From positions 1 through 37,253 of the forward strand of contig NZ_AFIJ01000011.1 of assembly GCF_000214495.1 (NCBI RefSeq): DNA of 37,253 nucleotides, written 5' to 3'. Positions 24,018-32,036 of this stretch are shown piece after piece; position 1 is the first letter of the stretch; each line of letters starts with the position of its first letter. A model generated the notes under the pieces. That model was not told the DNA's origin and did no database searches. It saw only the letters and a program-made list of their open reading frames with translations. Made by a program: the position numbers and the translations under genes. The stretch comes from Megasphaera lornae (GTDB taxonomy: Bacteria > Bacillota > Negativicutes > Veillonellales > Megasphaeraceae).

Positions 24018-25292
24018 TTATTTTATTACGTCACAATGCATATAGGGGCGCAAGACTTCCGGCACCGCCACGCTGCCGTCCGCCTGTTGGTAATTTTCCA
24101 AAATAGCGGCTACCGTACGGCCGACCGCCAAGCCCGAACCGTTCAGCGTATGTACATATTCCGGTTTAGCTTTCGTATCCCGCCGAAACCGAATGTTGGC
24201 GCGTCTTGCCTGAAAATCTTCCGTATTCGAGCAGGACGAAATTTCCCGATATTTCCCCTGTGCCGGGAACCATACTTCCACATCAAAAGTCTTAGCGGCG
24301 GAAAACCCGATATCGCCCGTGCAAAGGCAAACCACATGATACGGGAGTTCTAAGGCTTTTAAGATATCTTCCGCATTCCGCGTCAATTTATCCAATTCGT
24401 CATAACTGCTTTCCGGCGTAGTATACTTCACCATTTCCACTTTTTGGAATTGATGCTGTCGAATCAGTCCCCGCGTATCTCTGCCGGCCGATCCCGCTTC
24501 CGCACGAAAACAAGGGGTCAAGGCCGTCACGTATACCGGCAATTGGTCGGCCCGTAAAATTTCCCCGCTATAATAATTCGTTAACGGAACTTCCGCTGTA
24601 GGAATCAAAAACATGTCCTGCCCTTCTACTTGCAACTGATACATATCTTCGGAAAATTTAGGTAACTGTCCCGTTCCGGTCATGGCCTTACGATTGACAA
24701 TATAAGGAGGAATCACTTCTGTATACCCGTCTTTTTCCGTATGCCGATCCAGCATAAAATTATATACGGCCCGTTCCAGGCGGGCGCCGGCGCCTATATA
24801 ATAATAAAATCTGGCACCCGCCACTTTAGCCGCCCGTTCGGCATCCAAAATGCCGAGATTTTCGCCGATTTCCCAATGTTCTTTCGGCGTGAACGAAAAG
24901 TTCGTCGGTTCTCCCCATTTGCGCACTTCCGGATTTTGGCTGTCGTCTTTTCCTACCGGCACGGACGGATGGCACATATTGGGAATCATGAGCTGAATTT
25001 GGCGCAACGCTTCCGCCACTTGATGAATTTCCTTATCCTGTACGGCAATCGTATCGCCCAATTTTTTCATGGCTTCAATAAGCGCCGAAGCATCTTCTTT
25101 ATTTCTTTTTAACCTGCTGATTTCCTGCGTCACCGTATTGCGTTCATTCTTCATGGTTTCCACCTGTTGAATCAGGGTTCTTCTTTTACTGTCCAAGGCA
25201 ATAAACGCATCCAAATCGACATGCGCATTGCGGTTCTTAATATTTTCTCTGACGGCTTCCAAATTTTCACGAACAAATTTTGCATCCAACAT
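24018..25292 (-). CDS. serS: Seryl-tRNA synthetase
   Basis: A 424-residue class II aminoacyl-tRNA synthetase that charges tRNA-Ser. The N-terminal ~110 residues are the long antiparallel coiled coil that grips the tRNA variable arm (rich in Lys, Glu and Gln). Motif 2 is [20 protein letters not shown] and motif 3 is [33 protein letters not shown] and [14 protein letters not shown] are the serine-binding region. Start 25292 follows from the family N-terminus [10 protein letters not shown], with AGGAGG upstream. It follows the phosphatase gene by 70 bases with no terminator seen, so it is probably the last gene of the serine operon under T-box control, perhaps with an added promoter (TATGAT with extended -10 at 25333-25338). 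Confidence 0.95.
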   Translation of the reverse strand: MLDAKFVRENLEAVRENIKNRNAHVDLDAFIALDSKRRTLIQQVETMKNERNTVTQEISRLKRNKEDASALIEAMKKLGDTIAVQDKEIHQVAEALRQIQLMIPNMCHPSVPVGKDDSQNPEVRKWGEPTNFSFTPKEHWEIGENLGILDAERAAKVAGARFYYYIGAGARLERAVYNFMLDRHTEKDGYTEVIPPYIVNRKAMTGTGQLPKFSEDMYQLQVEGQDMFLIPTAEVPLTNYYSGEILRADQLPVYVTALTPCFRAEAGSAGRDTRGLIRQHQFQKVEMVKYTTPESSYDELDKLTRNAEDILKALELPYHVVCLCTGDIGFSAAKTFDVEVWFPAQGKYREISSCSNTEDFQARRANIRFRRDTKAKPEYVHTLNGSGLAVGRTVAAILENYQQADGSVAVPEVLRPYMHCDVIK

Positions 25293-25332
25293 CCTCGTCC
25301 GTTCCTCCTTATACATGTATATATTTTTTTAT

Positions 25333-25338
25333 ATCATA
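25333..25338 (-). promoter_or_regulatory. Possible secondary promoter before serS
   Basis: TATGAT on the minus strand with TGG directly upstream (extended -10), about 40 bases before serS. No -35 box. It could give serS T-box-independent expression. Confidence 0.35.
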
Positions 25339-25362
25339 CCACATTTACCATGTCCGCGATAC

Positions 25363-26001
25363 TTATAGCCCTTTTTGCTCTTCCGCTATAAATAAACCGC
25401 CTCGATGCGCCACCGAATTAAGCAGCACAAGACGCCAACAATCCCGATCATATTCCAACACGTTAATACACGTATTATCCTGTTTAATTTGCCAAAACGC
25501 CTGCAAAGGCAAGCCTAATGCCGAACAAACGGCCACTTTGTTGACCGCATCATGCGCGACAATCAGCACGGTCTGCCGCTCATACTGTCGACAATATTCC
25601 CGCATAGCCTCCCGAATCCGCACCTGCATATCCGCCAAGGATTCGCCGCCCGGCATTTGTACCGTATGCGGCGCCCGATGCCACTGCAAAAAAAGTTCTT
25701 TATATTGTTCCTGCACCTCGGCGGCCGTCATACCTTCCCAGCGCCCGTGGTTAATTTCCAGCAAGCGCCGATCCGTGTGTACCGGCAAGCCGTGTGCGGC
25801 GGCGCAAAATCCGGCCGTCACGGCCGCCCGTTGCAAAGGACTGGCAATCACCGCCTGCAGCGGAACGTCTTGTAACGCTTGTGCCAGCTGTTGCCCTTGT
25901 TGTCGGCCCAACCTGCTGAGCTGCGTATCTTCCTGCCCTTGAAAACGTCCGGCCGCATTCCACTCCGTTTCCCCGTGTCGAACCAAAATAATTCGTACCA
26001 T
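25363..26001 (-). CDS. Histidine phosphatase, probable phosphoserine phosphatase (PspA type)
   Basis: A 212-residue histidine phosphatase (phosphoglycerate-mutase superfamily). The catalytic RHG motif is Arg8-His9-Gly10 in LVRHGETEWN; Glu82 is in LLEINHGRWEG and the second His in LIVAHDAVNK (about residue 149). It is annotated loosely as phosphoglycerate mutase or CobC in many genomes. Two points favour phosphoserine phosphatase: it sits nine bases after serA in an operon with serC and serS, and it resembles Hydrogenobacter PspA, including His85, a residue linked to phosphoserine binding in that enzyme, and a C-terminus of LN-x3-H-x-G type. No serB-type gene is in the window. It would convert O-phosphoserine to serine, completing the pathway. 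Confidence 0.85.
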   Translation of the reverse strand: MVRIILVRHGETEWNAAGRFQGQEDTQLSRLGRQQGQQLAQALQDVPLQAVIASPLQRAAVTAGFCAAAHGLPVHTDRRLLEINHGRWEGMTAAEVQEQYKELFLQWHRAPHTVQMPGGESLADMQVRIREAMREYCRQYERQTVLIVAHDAVNKVAVCSALGLPLQAFWQIKQDNTCINVLEYDRDCWRLVLLNSVAHRGGLFIAEEQKGL

Positions 26002-26010
26002 ACTGCCTCC

Positions 26011-27603
26011 TCAATGCAATTCGCAATGAATCAATTTCATATCTAAAATGCCGTCAATAGCCCGTAATTTCAACATAATATCATTCGGAATATCTTCCGC
26101 TACGGCAATCGCCATAATATTCGTGCCATCCTCGTTCATCCGTCCTACCTGCATACTCGTAATATTAATGCCGGCCTGTCCCAAAACGGTGGAAATTTGC
26201 CCGATCATATTGGGTTCATCCCGATGCGGTGCCAGTAACAAATACCCTTCCGGCGTAAAATCCACGCGGCAAGAGTCAATTTGCACAATTTTCGGTTCTT
26301 TTTTATTGAACAACATACCGACTAACGTATGTTCGCCTTTCTCCGTACGAATCCGCAGGGAAACGGCATCCAAAAACGTATCGCTCGCTTGAGATTTAAT
26401 TTCTTTAACCGTTACCTGCCGTGTTTTGGCAACATCCGCAGCATTTACAAAATTAACAGCATCTTGCAAAATAGGATTCAATGCGCCCTTTAATGCCGCC
26501 GTGGTCAACAATCTGGTTTCCGTATCGGCTAAGGCACCCGTATATTCCACTTGAATTTCCCGCATCGGGCCGTCCGCCAAATACACGCCCATAATCCCCA
26601 TGCGCTCCAACAAATCAAAATACGGGCGAATCACATTATATACATTGGGCGGTACCGGCGCCATATTGACCGCCGTCGGTACGGGTTCGCCCTGTAACGC
26701 CGCCATCACCCCTTTCGCCACATCTACGGAGACGCCGATTTGCGCTTCTACCGTAGAGGCGCCTAAATGCGGCGTCAACACTACCTGATCCATATGCAAG
26801 AAAGGATTAATGTCCTGCGTCAACGGTTCTTCCGGGAAAACGTCTATCGCCGCTCCCGCGACCTGCCCCGATTGCAGAGCCGCCGCCAATGCCTGAATGT
26901 CCAACACGGCCCCGCGCGATACATTGATAACTCGCACGCCCCGCTTCATTTTAGCAATTTCGGCCGCGCCGATCATCCCTCTCGTTTCCTTGGTCAACGG
27001 CGTATGTAACGTAATATAATCGGCAGAGGCCAGCAACGTATCCAAATCCACCAGTTCCACTCCCAGCTGCTGTCCCCGTTCTGCGGGAATGTACGGATCA
27101 TACCCGATCGTTCGCATTTCCATCGCCTGCATCCGTTTGGCAATCCGCGAACCGATCCGACCTACCCCGATAATGCCGATGGTTTTATCTTTCAGTTGAA
27201 TACCGGTAAAGCGTTCTCGCTGCCACTCGCCGGCCATTAACGAATTATGTGCCTGCGGAATATGCCGGGTAATCGCCATAATCATGGCACAAGTATGTTC
27301 GGTTGCCGCCACCGTATTCGCCGTAGGAGCATTCACCACAATAATCCCCCGTTGCGTAGCGGTTTTAATATCAATGCTGTCGACGCCGACACCGGCGCGA
27401 CCGATTACTTTCAACTTCCCGGCCGCTTCAATCACCGCTTCGGTAACATGCGTCATGGAGCGGGTAATCAAGCCGTCATACGCGCCGATGCAGGAAATCA
27501 GCGCCTTTTCATCCAAATTGACTTTAATATCCACGTCATACCCGTTATGACGTAATAAATTCACACCTTCTACAGCCACATCATCGCTGACTAAAATTTT
27601 CAT
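26011..27603 (-). CDS. serA: D-3-phosphoglycerate dehydrogenase
   Basis: A 530-residue long-form SerA, oxidising 3-phosphoglycerate with NAD in the first step of serine synthesis. The catalytic domain has the NAD motif IGVGRIGSRIAKRM, Arg in INVSRGAVLD, Glu in DVFPEEPL and His in LTPHLGASTVEAQ. An intervening domain (about 320-450) is followed by a C-terminal ACT domain (about 455-530, from LLLAPHRDEPNMIGQI), the serine-sensing regulatory part in this family. Start 27603 is chosen because the GAGGG ribosome site lies directly against an ATG two codons earlier. It follows serC by 17 bases and precedes the phosphatase by nine. Confidence 0.95.
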   Translation of the reverse strand: MKILVSDDVAVEGVNLLRHNGYDVDIKVNLDEKALISCIGAYDGLITRSMTHVTEAVIEAAGKLKVIGRAGVGVDSIDIKTATQRGIIVVNAPTANTVAATEHTCAMIMAITRHIPQAHNSLMAGEWQRERFTGIQLKDKTIGIIGVGRIGSRIAKRMQAMEMRTIGYDPYIPAERGQQLGVELVDLDTLLASADYITLHTPLTKETRGMIGAAEIAKMKRGVRVINVSRGAVLDIQALAAALQSGQVAGAAIDVFPEEPLTQDINPFLHMDQVVLTPHLGASTVEAQIGVSVDVAKGVMAALQGEPVPTAVNMAPVPPNVYNVIRPYFDLLERMGIMGVYLADGPMREIQVEYTGALADTETRLLTTAALKGALNPILQDAVNFVNAADVAKTRQVTVKEIKSQASDTFLDAVSLRIRTEKGEHTLVGMLFNKKEPKIVQIDSCRVDFTPEGYLLLAPHRDEPNMIGQISTVLGQAGINITSMQVGRMNEDGTNIMAIAVAEDIPNDIMLKLRAIDGILDMKLIHCELH

Positions 27604-27620
27604 AACCATCCCTCGCTTTT

Positions 27621-28694
27621 TTAATGATTCTTCCGAAACGTTTTCATAAACTGCGCCAATGCCGTACAGCTTTCTTCCGTCACCGCATTATACAAAGACG
27701 CCCGACAGCCCCCCAACGACCGATGCCCTTTAAGCCCGACAAAGTGATGCTGTTCACTTTCCCGGATAAACGCTTCTTCATACGCCGACGTAGGTAAATT
27801 AAATGTTATGTTCATGCGACTGCGGGAATTTTTATCGGCATGCCCCCGATAAAAACCGTCACTGTCGTCAATCACTTCATAAATCATAGCCGCTTTGCGT
27901 TCATTACGTCTTGCCATTTCTTCCGGCCCGCCTTCCCGTTCCAGCCACTGCAACACTTCATGAATAAAATAAATGGCGAATACGGGCGGCGTATTGTATA
28001 CAGAATCATGTTTTACATAGGTATCATAGCGCAACATGGCCGGTACATCGGGATTGGCCCCGGCTACTAACGAATCTTTTATAATCGCAACAACCACGCC
28101 GGCCGGACCGATATTTTTTTGGGCTCCCGCAAACAAAAAATCGAACCGCTCTATCGGTATGGGACGACTCAAAAAATCACTGGATACATCACCGAACAAC
28201 GGCACGGAAACCTTCGGATACGAAGCCCACTGCGTACCGTGAATCGTATTGTTGGAAGTAATATAAAGATAGTCGGTAGCTTCGCGAATCGCCCCTTCCG
28301 TCAGGCGGGGAATGTAAGAAAAACCGTCTTTTTTGGAGGAAGCCGCTTCATACACCTCACCGTACGCGGCAGCCGCCGCCATGGCTTTATCCGACCAAAC
28401 GCCCGTATTCACATAGGCCCCGCGGCGACGTAAAAAATTGGCGCTGTGCATGACAAATTGCAAACTGCCGCCGCCCTGCAAAAAAATAATATGGTACCCG
28501 TCCGGTATGTGAAGCAATCGACGTAACGTTTGTTTCGTTTCTTCCTGTAATTGCTGATACCGTTCACTGCGATGACTGATTTCCACTATACTCATGCCGG
28601 TACCGGCAAAATCCAGAAATTCCGCTTGTACTTTTTGCAAAACCGCCAACGGCATAGCCGACGGTCCGGCATTAAAATTATGAACCCGCTGCAT
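27621..28694 (-). CDS. serC: Phosphoserine aminotransferase
   Basis: A 357-residue class V pyridoxal-phosphate aminotransferase that turns 3-phosphohydroxypyruvate into O-phosphoserine. The N-terminus VHNFNAGPSAMPLAVLQ, the substrate loop SHRSERYQQL, FLQGGGSLQF and the cofactor Lys193 in LFAGAQKNIGPAGV are all diagnostic. GLKGHRSLGGCRASLYNA is the C-terminal signature. It is the first gene of serC-serA-phosphatase-serS and lies immediately after a T-box leader terminator, so its expression should follow serine tRNA charging. AAAGGATGGGG lies upstream of the ATG. Confidence 0.96.
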   Translation of the reverse strand: MQRVHNFNAGPSAMPLAVLQKVQAEFLDFAGTGMSIVEISHRSERYQQLQEETKQTLRRLLHIPDGYHIIFLQGGGSLQFVMHSANFLRRRGAYVNTGVWSDKAMAAAAAYGEVYEAASSKKDGFSYIPRLTEGAIREATDYLYITSNNTIHGTQWASYPKVSVPLFGDVSSDFLSRPIPIERFDFLFAGAQKNIGPAGVVVAIIKDSLVAGANPDVPAMLRYDTYVKHDSVYNTPPVFAIYFIHEVLQWLEREGGPEEMARRNERKAAMIYEVIDDSDGFYRGHADKNSRSRMNITFNLPTSAYEEAFIRESEQHHFVGLKGHRSLGGCRASLYNAVTEESCTALAQFMKTFRKNH

Positions 28695-28711
28695 CTTTCC
28701 CCATCCTTTCT

Positions 28712-28946
28712 AAAAAAAAAGCTCTCGTCCCCATACCAGGGACGAGAGCTTTCTCCCGCGTTGCCACCCAACTTGCTTTTCAGCCGACTCTTATCGCAAT
28801 AACGGGCGACTCCCGTCAAATTCATCATTTGCCACTCCGGAGCGGATGCCCTCGCCTTCGTACCGACTTCCAGCCCCGTCGGCTCTCTGTAACGAAAAAA
28901 CAAGTTCTTTCTCCTTCATCGTTTCCTTACTGTACATTTATAAAAT
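28712..28946 (-). promoter_or_regulatory. T-box leader with UCC (serine) specifier
   Basis: On the minus strand the conserved T-box sequence TGGGTGGCAACGCGGGAGAA spans 28751-28770, followed at once by a terminator stem AAAGCTCTCGTCCC / GGGGACGAGAGCTTT with a long T-run (28712-28752). Upstream is a stem I with AGAGAGC near its apex (about 28880). The right side of stem I shows GGCA-TCC-GCTCCGGAGTGG, so the specifier is read as TCC at 28844-28846, a serine codon. Uncharged tRNA-Ser would stabilise the antiterminator and switch on serC-serA-phosphatase and probably serS. The class is certain; the exact specifier is a reading by eye. Confidence 0.93.
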
Positions 28947-28953
28947 TAGCCTC

Positions 28954-28982
28954 ATTATAAACATTTATTTTTTTCTTGTCAA
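28954..28982 (-). promoter_or_regulatory. Consensus promoter of the serine operon
   Basis: On the minus strand a perfect TTGACA (28977-28982), 17 bases, and a perfect TATAAT (28954-28959). Transcription would start near 28947 and run through the T-box leader. Confidence 0.93.
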
Positions 28983-29012
28983 GGAATGTTTGCTATAAAA
29001 TTTTGTATATTT

Positions 29013-29957
29013 TTAAAAATTAAGCAACTTCCATACCGGCGAAGTATGCGCCTCCGGAAACTCCGGCAAGCCCGTCGGCTGCGGTTGAATAATCATAAAC
29101 ACCAATACCGCTACAAACGTAATCGCCAAGGTAATATAGGAAAAAGTCCCCCGCTCTCCGTGACGATAGACCCCGAAAAAGCGAATGCCCAAAGAGGCGC
29201 CGATAGTGGCGAATAAGGCAGCTAAAGAAAAATACCGATACCACACATACGAGCCTATTAACGCCGCGATAATCGCAATATTAATCACCAACGGATACAT
29301 TCTCGCCAAAGGAGAAACGTCTTTCCGCTTTACGGCCCCCAACCAATCCGAAGCATCAATCCCGGTAACGCCCATAATCAATGCGGTGAAATAGAGTATA
29401 CGATCCCACGAACGTTGCCACCGCTTGCGATCCGCGGCCGCCCGGATAAAAACAACAAAACCGATAATCACTACGCCGGCCGCAATAAAATAGAACCTTT
29501 CCGGAATAAGCATTACGCCGGCGGTTCCCAATAAACCCAAAACCGAAGCAATCACCGCCATCTTAGCCAGTTCTTTTTTGGCCGGTCGCACGGCACGATC
29601 CGTCGCCTTGTACATTTTAGCAAAAATTTCCGCTAAAAAGACAATCACGAAAAACACGATCCCGAAAAACGGCTGAACCATTGCCAGCGCAAAGGTAATG
29701 ACAATAGGAATGATAAATTTGGCACCCTTAAAAAACGTGAACGTACTGAATTGAACAGGATGCGTCTGCGAATAAGTCGTAAAATAAGTAAACGCGTTAA
29801 ACATCAATAACACGGCCAACGTTTGCTCCGGCGTGGCACCCATATACAAAAAAATGCACAGCATGCACATGCTTAAATTCATCCCTGTAAACCGTGAAAA
29901 AAGGGCTCCGACCAATCCTGCGCCGACAAACGGTAAAATAATAGTTGCGGTTTCCAT
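29013..29957 (-). CDS. TauE/SafE-like multipass membrane protein in the pyr operon
   Basis: A 314-residue protein with about eight hydrophobic helices in two groups, split by a basic cytoplasmic-looking loop (about residues 115-130, KMYKATDRAVRPAKKELAK) and another around AAADRKRWQRSWD. The N-terminus PFVGAGLVGALFSRFTGMN, a small-residue helix followed by GxxxG-type spacing, resembles the TSUP (TauE/SafE) transporter family, but the match is weak and no substrate can be read. GGAAAAGGAG precedes the ATG. It lies 20 bases after pyrE and is the last gene of pyrF-pyrE, so a pyrimidine-related substrate such as orotate is conceivable, but that is inference. Confidence 0.75.
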   Translation of the reverse strand: METATIILPFVGAGLVGALFSRFTGMNLSMCMLCIFLYMGATPEQTLAVLLMFNAFTYFTTYSQTHPVQFSTFTFFKGAKFIIPIVITFALAMVQPFFGIVFFVIVFLAEIFAKMYKATDRAVRPAKKELAKMAVIASVLGLLGTAGVMLIPERFYFIAAGVVIIGFVVFIRAAADRKRWQRSWDRILYFTALIMGVTGIDASDWLGAVKRKDVSPLARMYPLVINIAIIAALIGSYVWYRYFSLAALFATIGASLGIRFFGVYRHGERGTFSYITLAITFVAVLVFMIIQPQPTGLPEFPEAHTSPVWKLLNF

Positions 29958-29977
29958 TATCGCTGCTCCTTTTCCAT

Positions 29978-30565
29978 TTATTTTAAATGATGGCTGCCCC
30001 GTTCCGTCATAGGTATGCCCTCTTTACAAAGCGGGCAGTTGTCCGCCGTATACGTCGGCACGGTTAAATGTAATAAAGCCTGCACCTTGTCCCGCGGCAC
30101 GCCGAAATCGGCCTTGCCGCCGCTGCGATCCGTCAATAAACCGACCCCGACAATCACGCCGCCGGCCTGTTCGACCACCTTCACTACTTCCCGGACGGAG
30201 CCGCCTGTCGTGACAATGTCTTCCACGATCAGCACGCGTTCCCCCGGGGCAATGCGAAAGCCGCGCCGCAACGTCATTACCCCGTTTTCCCGTTCTGTAA
30301 AAATAGCGCGTGTTCCCAACGCTTTTCCCACTTCATGTGCCAGCAAAATACCGCCGGTCATCGGGCCCATCACCGTTTGTACCTGTTCCCCCCGAAATCG
30401 TTCCGCCAATTCCCGACACAGCATTTCCGTATATTGAGGGTGTTGCAGCACATTAAATTTTTCCACATATAACGGACTGTGTAATCCTGAAGTCAGTAAA
30501 AAATGCCCTTTTAAAATGGCTTTCGTTTCCTCTAATAATTGTTGTACCGCCGCTTCTGTCATCAT
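29978..30565 (-). CDS. pyrE: Orotate phosphoribosyltransferase
   Basis: A 195-residue type I phosphoribosyltransferase that joins orotate and PRPP to give orotidine 5'-phosphate. The PRPP motif VLIVEDIVTTGGSV (about residues 109-122) is complete; FLLTSGLHSPLYVEKF at the N-terminus and MGPMTGGILLAHEVG are typical for the family. The C-terminus CPLCKEGIPMTERGSHH is a cysteine-containing tail seen in the PyrE form of Firmicutes and archaea. The start overlaps the pyrF end region: its ribosome site GGGAGG is the last pyrF codons. Two adjacent ATG codons (30565, 30562) are possible starts. Confidence 0.95.
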   Translation of the reverse strand: MMTEAAVQQLLEETKAILKGHFLLTSGLHSPLYVEKFNVLQHPQYTEMLCRELAERFRGEQVQTVMGPMTGGILLAHEVGKALGTRAIFTERENGVMTLRRGFRIAPGERVLIVEDIVTTGGSVREVVKVVEQAGGVIVGVGLLTDRSGGKADFGVPRDKVQALLHLTVPTYTADNCPLCKEGIPMTERGSHHLK

Positions 30566-30571
30566 TCCGAA

Positions 30572-31285
30572 TCATACCTCCCGTATTGCCGCTATTATTT
30601 TTTCCGCCGCCTGCCGCGGATCCGGCGCCTGCGTAATCGGTCGCCCTATCACTAAATAAGAAGCCCCGTTTTGTAACGCTTGTTGCGGCGTCGCAATCCG
30701 TTTTTGGTCCTGTACGGCCGCCGAAGCGGGACGAATCCCCGGGGTCACAATCAGAAAATCCGTACCGTTTTGTCGGCGAATATCCCCGGCTTCCTGCGGC
30801 GAAGAAACCGTGCCGTCTATGCCGGCCGCTTTCGCCAACGCCGCTAAGCGCAGCACGGAAGAAGCGACGGAATTGCTCCCGCCGATTTCTTGCCACGCTG
30901 CCGCATCCATACTGGTCAACACCGTAACCGCCAACAACTTCGGTCGCGTAATTCCCAGGCGCAAAGCTTCTTCCTGTGCGGCCGCCGCCGCCTGTTCCAT
31001 CATTTCACGGCCTCCCGCACTGTGTACGGTCATAAAATCCGCGCCCAACCGGGTCAATGCCCGAATACTTTGTCCGACCGTATGCGGAATATCATGTACT
31101 TTTAAATCCAAAAACACCTGTTTGTTACATTCTTTTAAATATTCTACCACTTGCGGTCCGGCACTATAAAATAATTCCATCCCCACTTTATAGAAAGAAA
31201 TACTCTCTCCCAAACGGGAAACCAATTCTTTCATAGCGGAAAAAGAATGTACATCCAAGGCTGCAATAATTCGCTTATCGACCAT
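30572..31285 (-). CDS. pyrF: Orotidine 5'-phosphate decarboxylase
   Basis: A 237-residue TIM-barrel enzyme converting OMP to UMP, the last step of UMP synthesis. The catalytic Asp60-x-Lys62-x-x-Asp65 is in FLDLKVHDIPHTVG; Lys33 is in FYKVGMELF, and the phosphate loop is VTPGIRPAS and LVIGRPITQAPDP. The start at ATG 31285 has AAGGAG at eight bases; a GTG three codons earlier overlaps this site. It is first in pyrF-pyrE-membrane protein. The other pyr genes are not in the window, and no PyrR-type attenuator was recognised in front of it. Confidence 0.95.
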   Translation of the reverse strand: MVDKRIIAALDVHSFSAMKELVSRLGESISFYKVGMELFYSAGPQVVEYLKECNKQVFLDLKVHDIPHTVGQSIRALTRLGADFMTVHSAGGREMMEQAAAAAQEEALRLGITRPKLLAVTVLTSMDAAAWQEIGGSNSVASSVLRLAALAKAAGIDGTVSSPQEAGDIRRQNGTDFLIVTPGIRPASAAVQDQKRIATPQQALQNGASYLVIGRPITQAPDPRQAAEKIIAAIREV

Positions 31286-31393
31286 CCGCCACACTCCTTA
31301 TATCTACCATTTCGCCAATGTATATTATAGATTCAATTTATTATGTCATGCCTGTGCATACCTGTCAACGCAATCCCCCTAAAGAAAAAAGGA

Positions 31394-31422
31394 CAAAAAA
31401 AAGGAGACATTTTCATGTCTCC
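31394..31422 (-). terminator. Terminator of the ferredoxin gene
   Basis: GGAGACAT (31403-31410) pairs with ATGTCTCC (31415-31422) around a four-base loop; the minus strand continues in a nine-base T-run with one break. It lies 22 bases after the ferredoxin stop. Confidence 0.93.
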
Positions 31423-31444
31423 CCTCAATATTGCCGCTATTCTC

Positions 31445-31609
31445 TTATTCAGCAGAAATCGCACCTGTAGGACATACAGATTCACAAGCGCCGCAGTCGA
31501 TGCAAGAATCAGTAATAACATACTTGCTTTCGCCTTCTTCAATAGCGCCGGTCGGACAGGTAGCTGCACAAGAACCGCACATTACACATTCGTCAGAAAT
31601 TACATGCAT
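31445..31609 (-). CDS. 2[4Fe-4S] ferredoxin
   Basis: A 54-residue clostridial-type ferredoxin, a low-potential electron carrier. Translation on the minus strand from ATG at 31609 gives two cluster motifs, CVMCGSCAATCPTGA (Cys8, Cys11, Cys14, Cys18) and CIDCGACESVCPTGA (Cys36, Cys39, Cys42, Cys46), linked by an acidic stretch. GGAGGTG is eight bases upstream. It has its own promoter and terminator and is monocistronic. In such a fermenter it would serve pyruvate:ferredoxin oxidoreductase, hydrogenase and possibly LcdC, the activator of lactoyl-CoA dehydratase. Confidence 0.96.
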   Translation of the reverse strand: MHVISDECVMCGSCAATCPTGAIEEGESKYVITDSCIDCGACESVCPTGAISAE

Positions 31610-31666
31610 GTTTTTTCACCTCCGCACACATAATCAATCAGGAATTTCGCTTCCTTCGACGTTCTC

Positions 31667-31695
31667 ATTATTGCACGAACAAAAAAAAATGTCAA
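31667..31695 (-). promoter_or_regulatory. Promoter of the ferredoxin gene
   Basis: On the minus strand a perfect TTGACA (31690-31695), a 17-base T-rich spacer and AATAAT (31667-31672). The leader is about 50 bases. Confidence 0.88.
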
Positions 31696-32036
31696 TGTTC
31701 TTGTCATTCGGTTACAATCCGCATGTAATCTATGGTTCAAGCCATTTTGATTGCCGTTATCTAAAAAAACGCAAAGATTTTATTTCTTTCTTGTCATATT
31801 CCGTATGACCGTATAATATAGCCGTTTTATAGTAATAATAGCCATTTTCATTATTTTATCGGCAACCGCCGTTTCGGATTCGTTTTTCTCTACGTTTATC
31901 GCATATTTATACGTTTACAATGCCGTAAAAAAAGACTGCAACGAAATACACGTCCCCGTTTCTCTCGTTACAGTCCCTATATCACCAAAATACCGGTCCG
32001 AATCTCGCGTATCTCCCCCGGTATCCGGGCCGTTTG
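31696..32036. other. Intergenic region between ferredoxin and uraA
   Basis: This 341-base stretch holds the uraA terminator near its right end. The central part (31790-31920) is AT-rich with an imperfect repeat (ATAGCCGTTTTATA and ATAGCCATTTTCAT). No gene was recognised. Confidence 0.5.
31927..31974 (-). terminator. Terminator of uraA
   Basis: On the minus strand GACTGTAACG pairs with CGTTGCAGTC (one U-G pair) around a loop of about 20 bases, followed by seven T. A second inverted repeat ATACCGG / CCGGTAT lies closer to the uraA stop (about 31988-32025). Confidence 0.75.

Noticed and set aside
31286-31444. PyrR-type attenuator in front of pyrF
   Set aside because: No PyrR-binding loop or antiterminator pair was recognised; the only hairpin is the ferredoxin terminator further upstream.
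31797-31823. TTGTCA and TATAAT pair on the plus strand
   Set aside because: Spacing is only 15 bases and the transcript would run antisense into uraA with no plus-strand gene.
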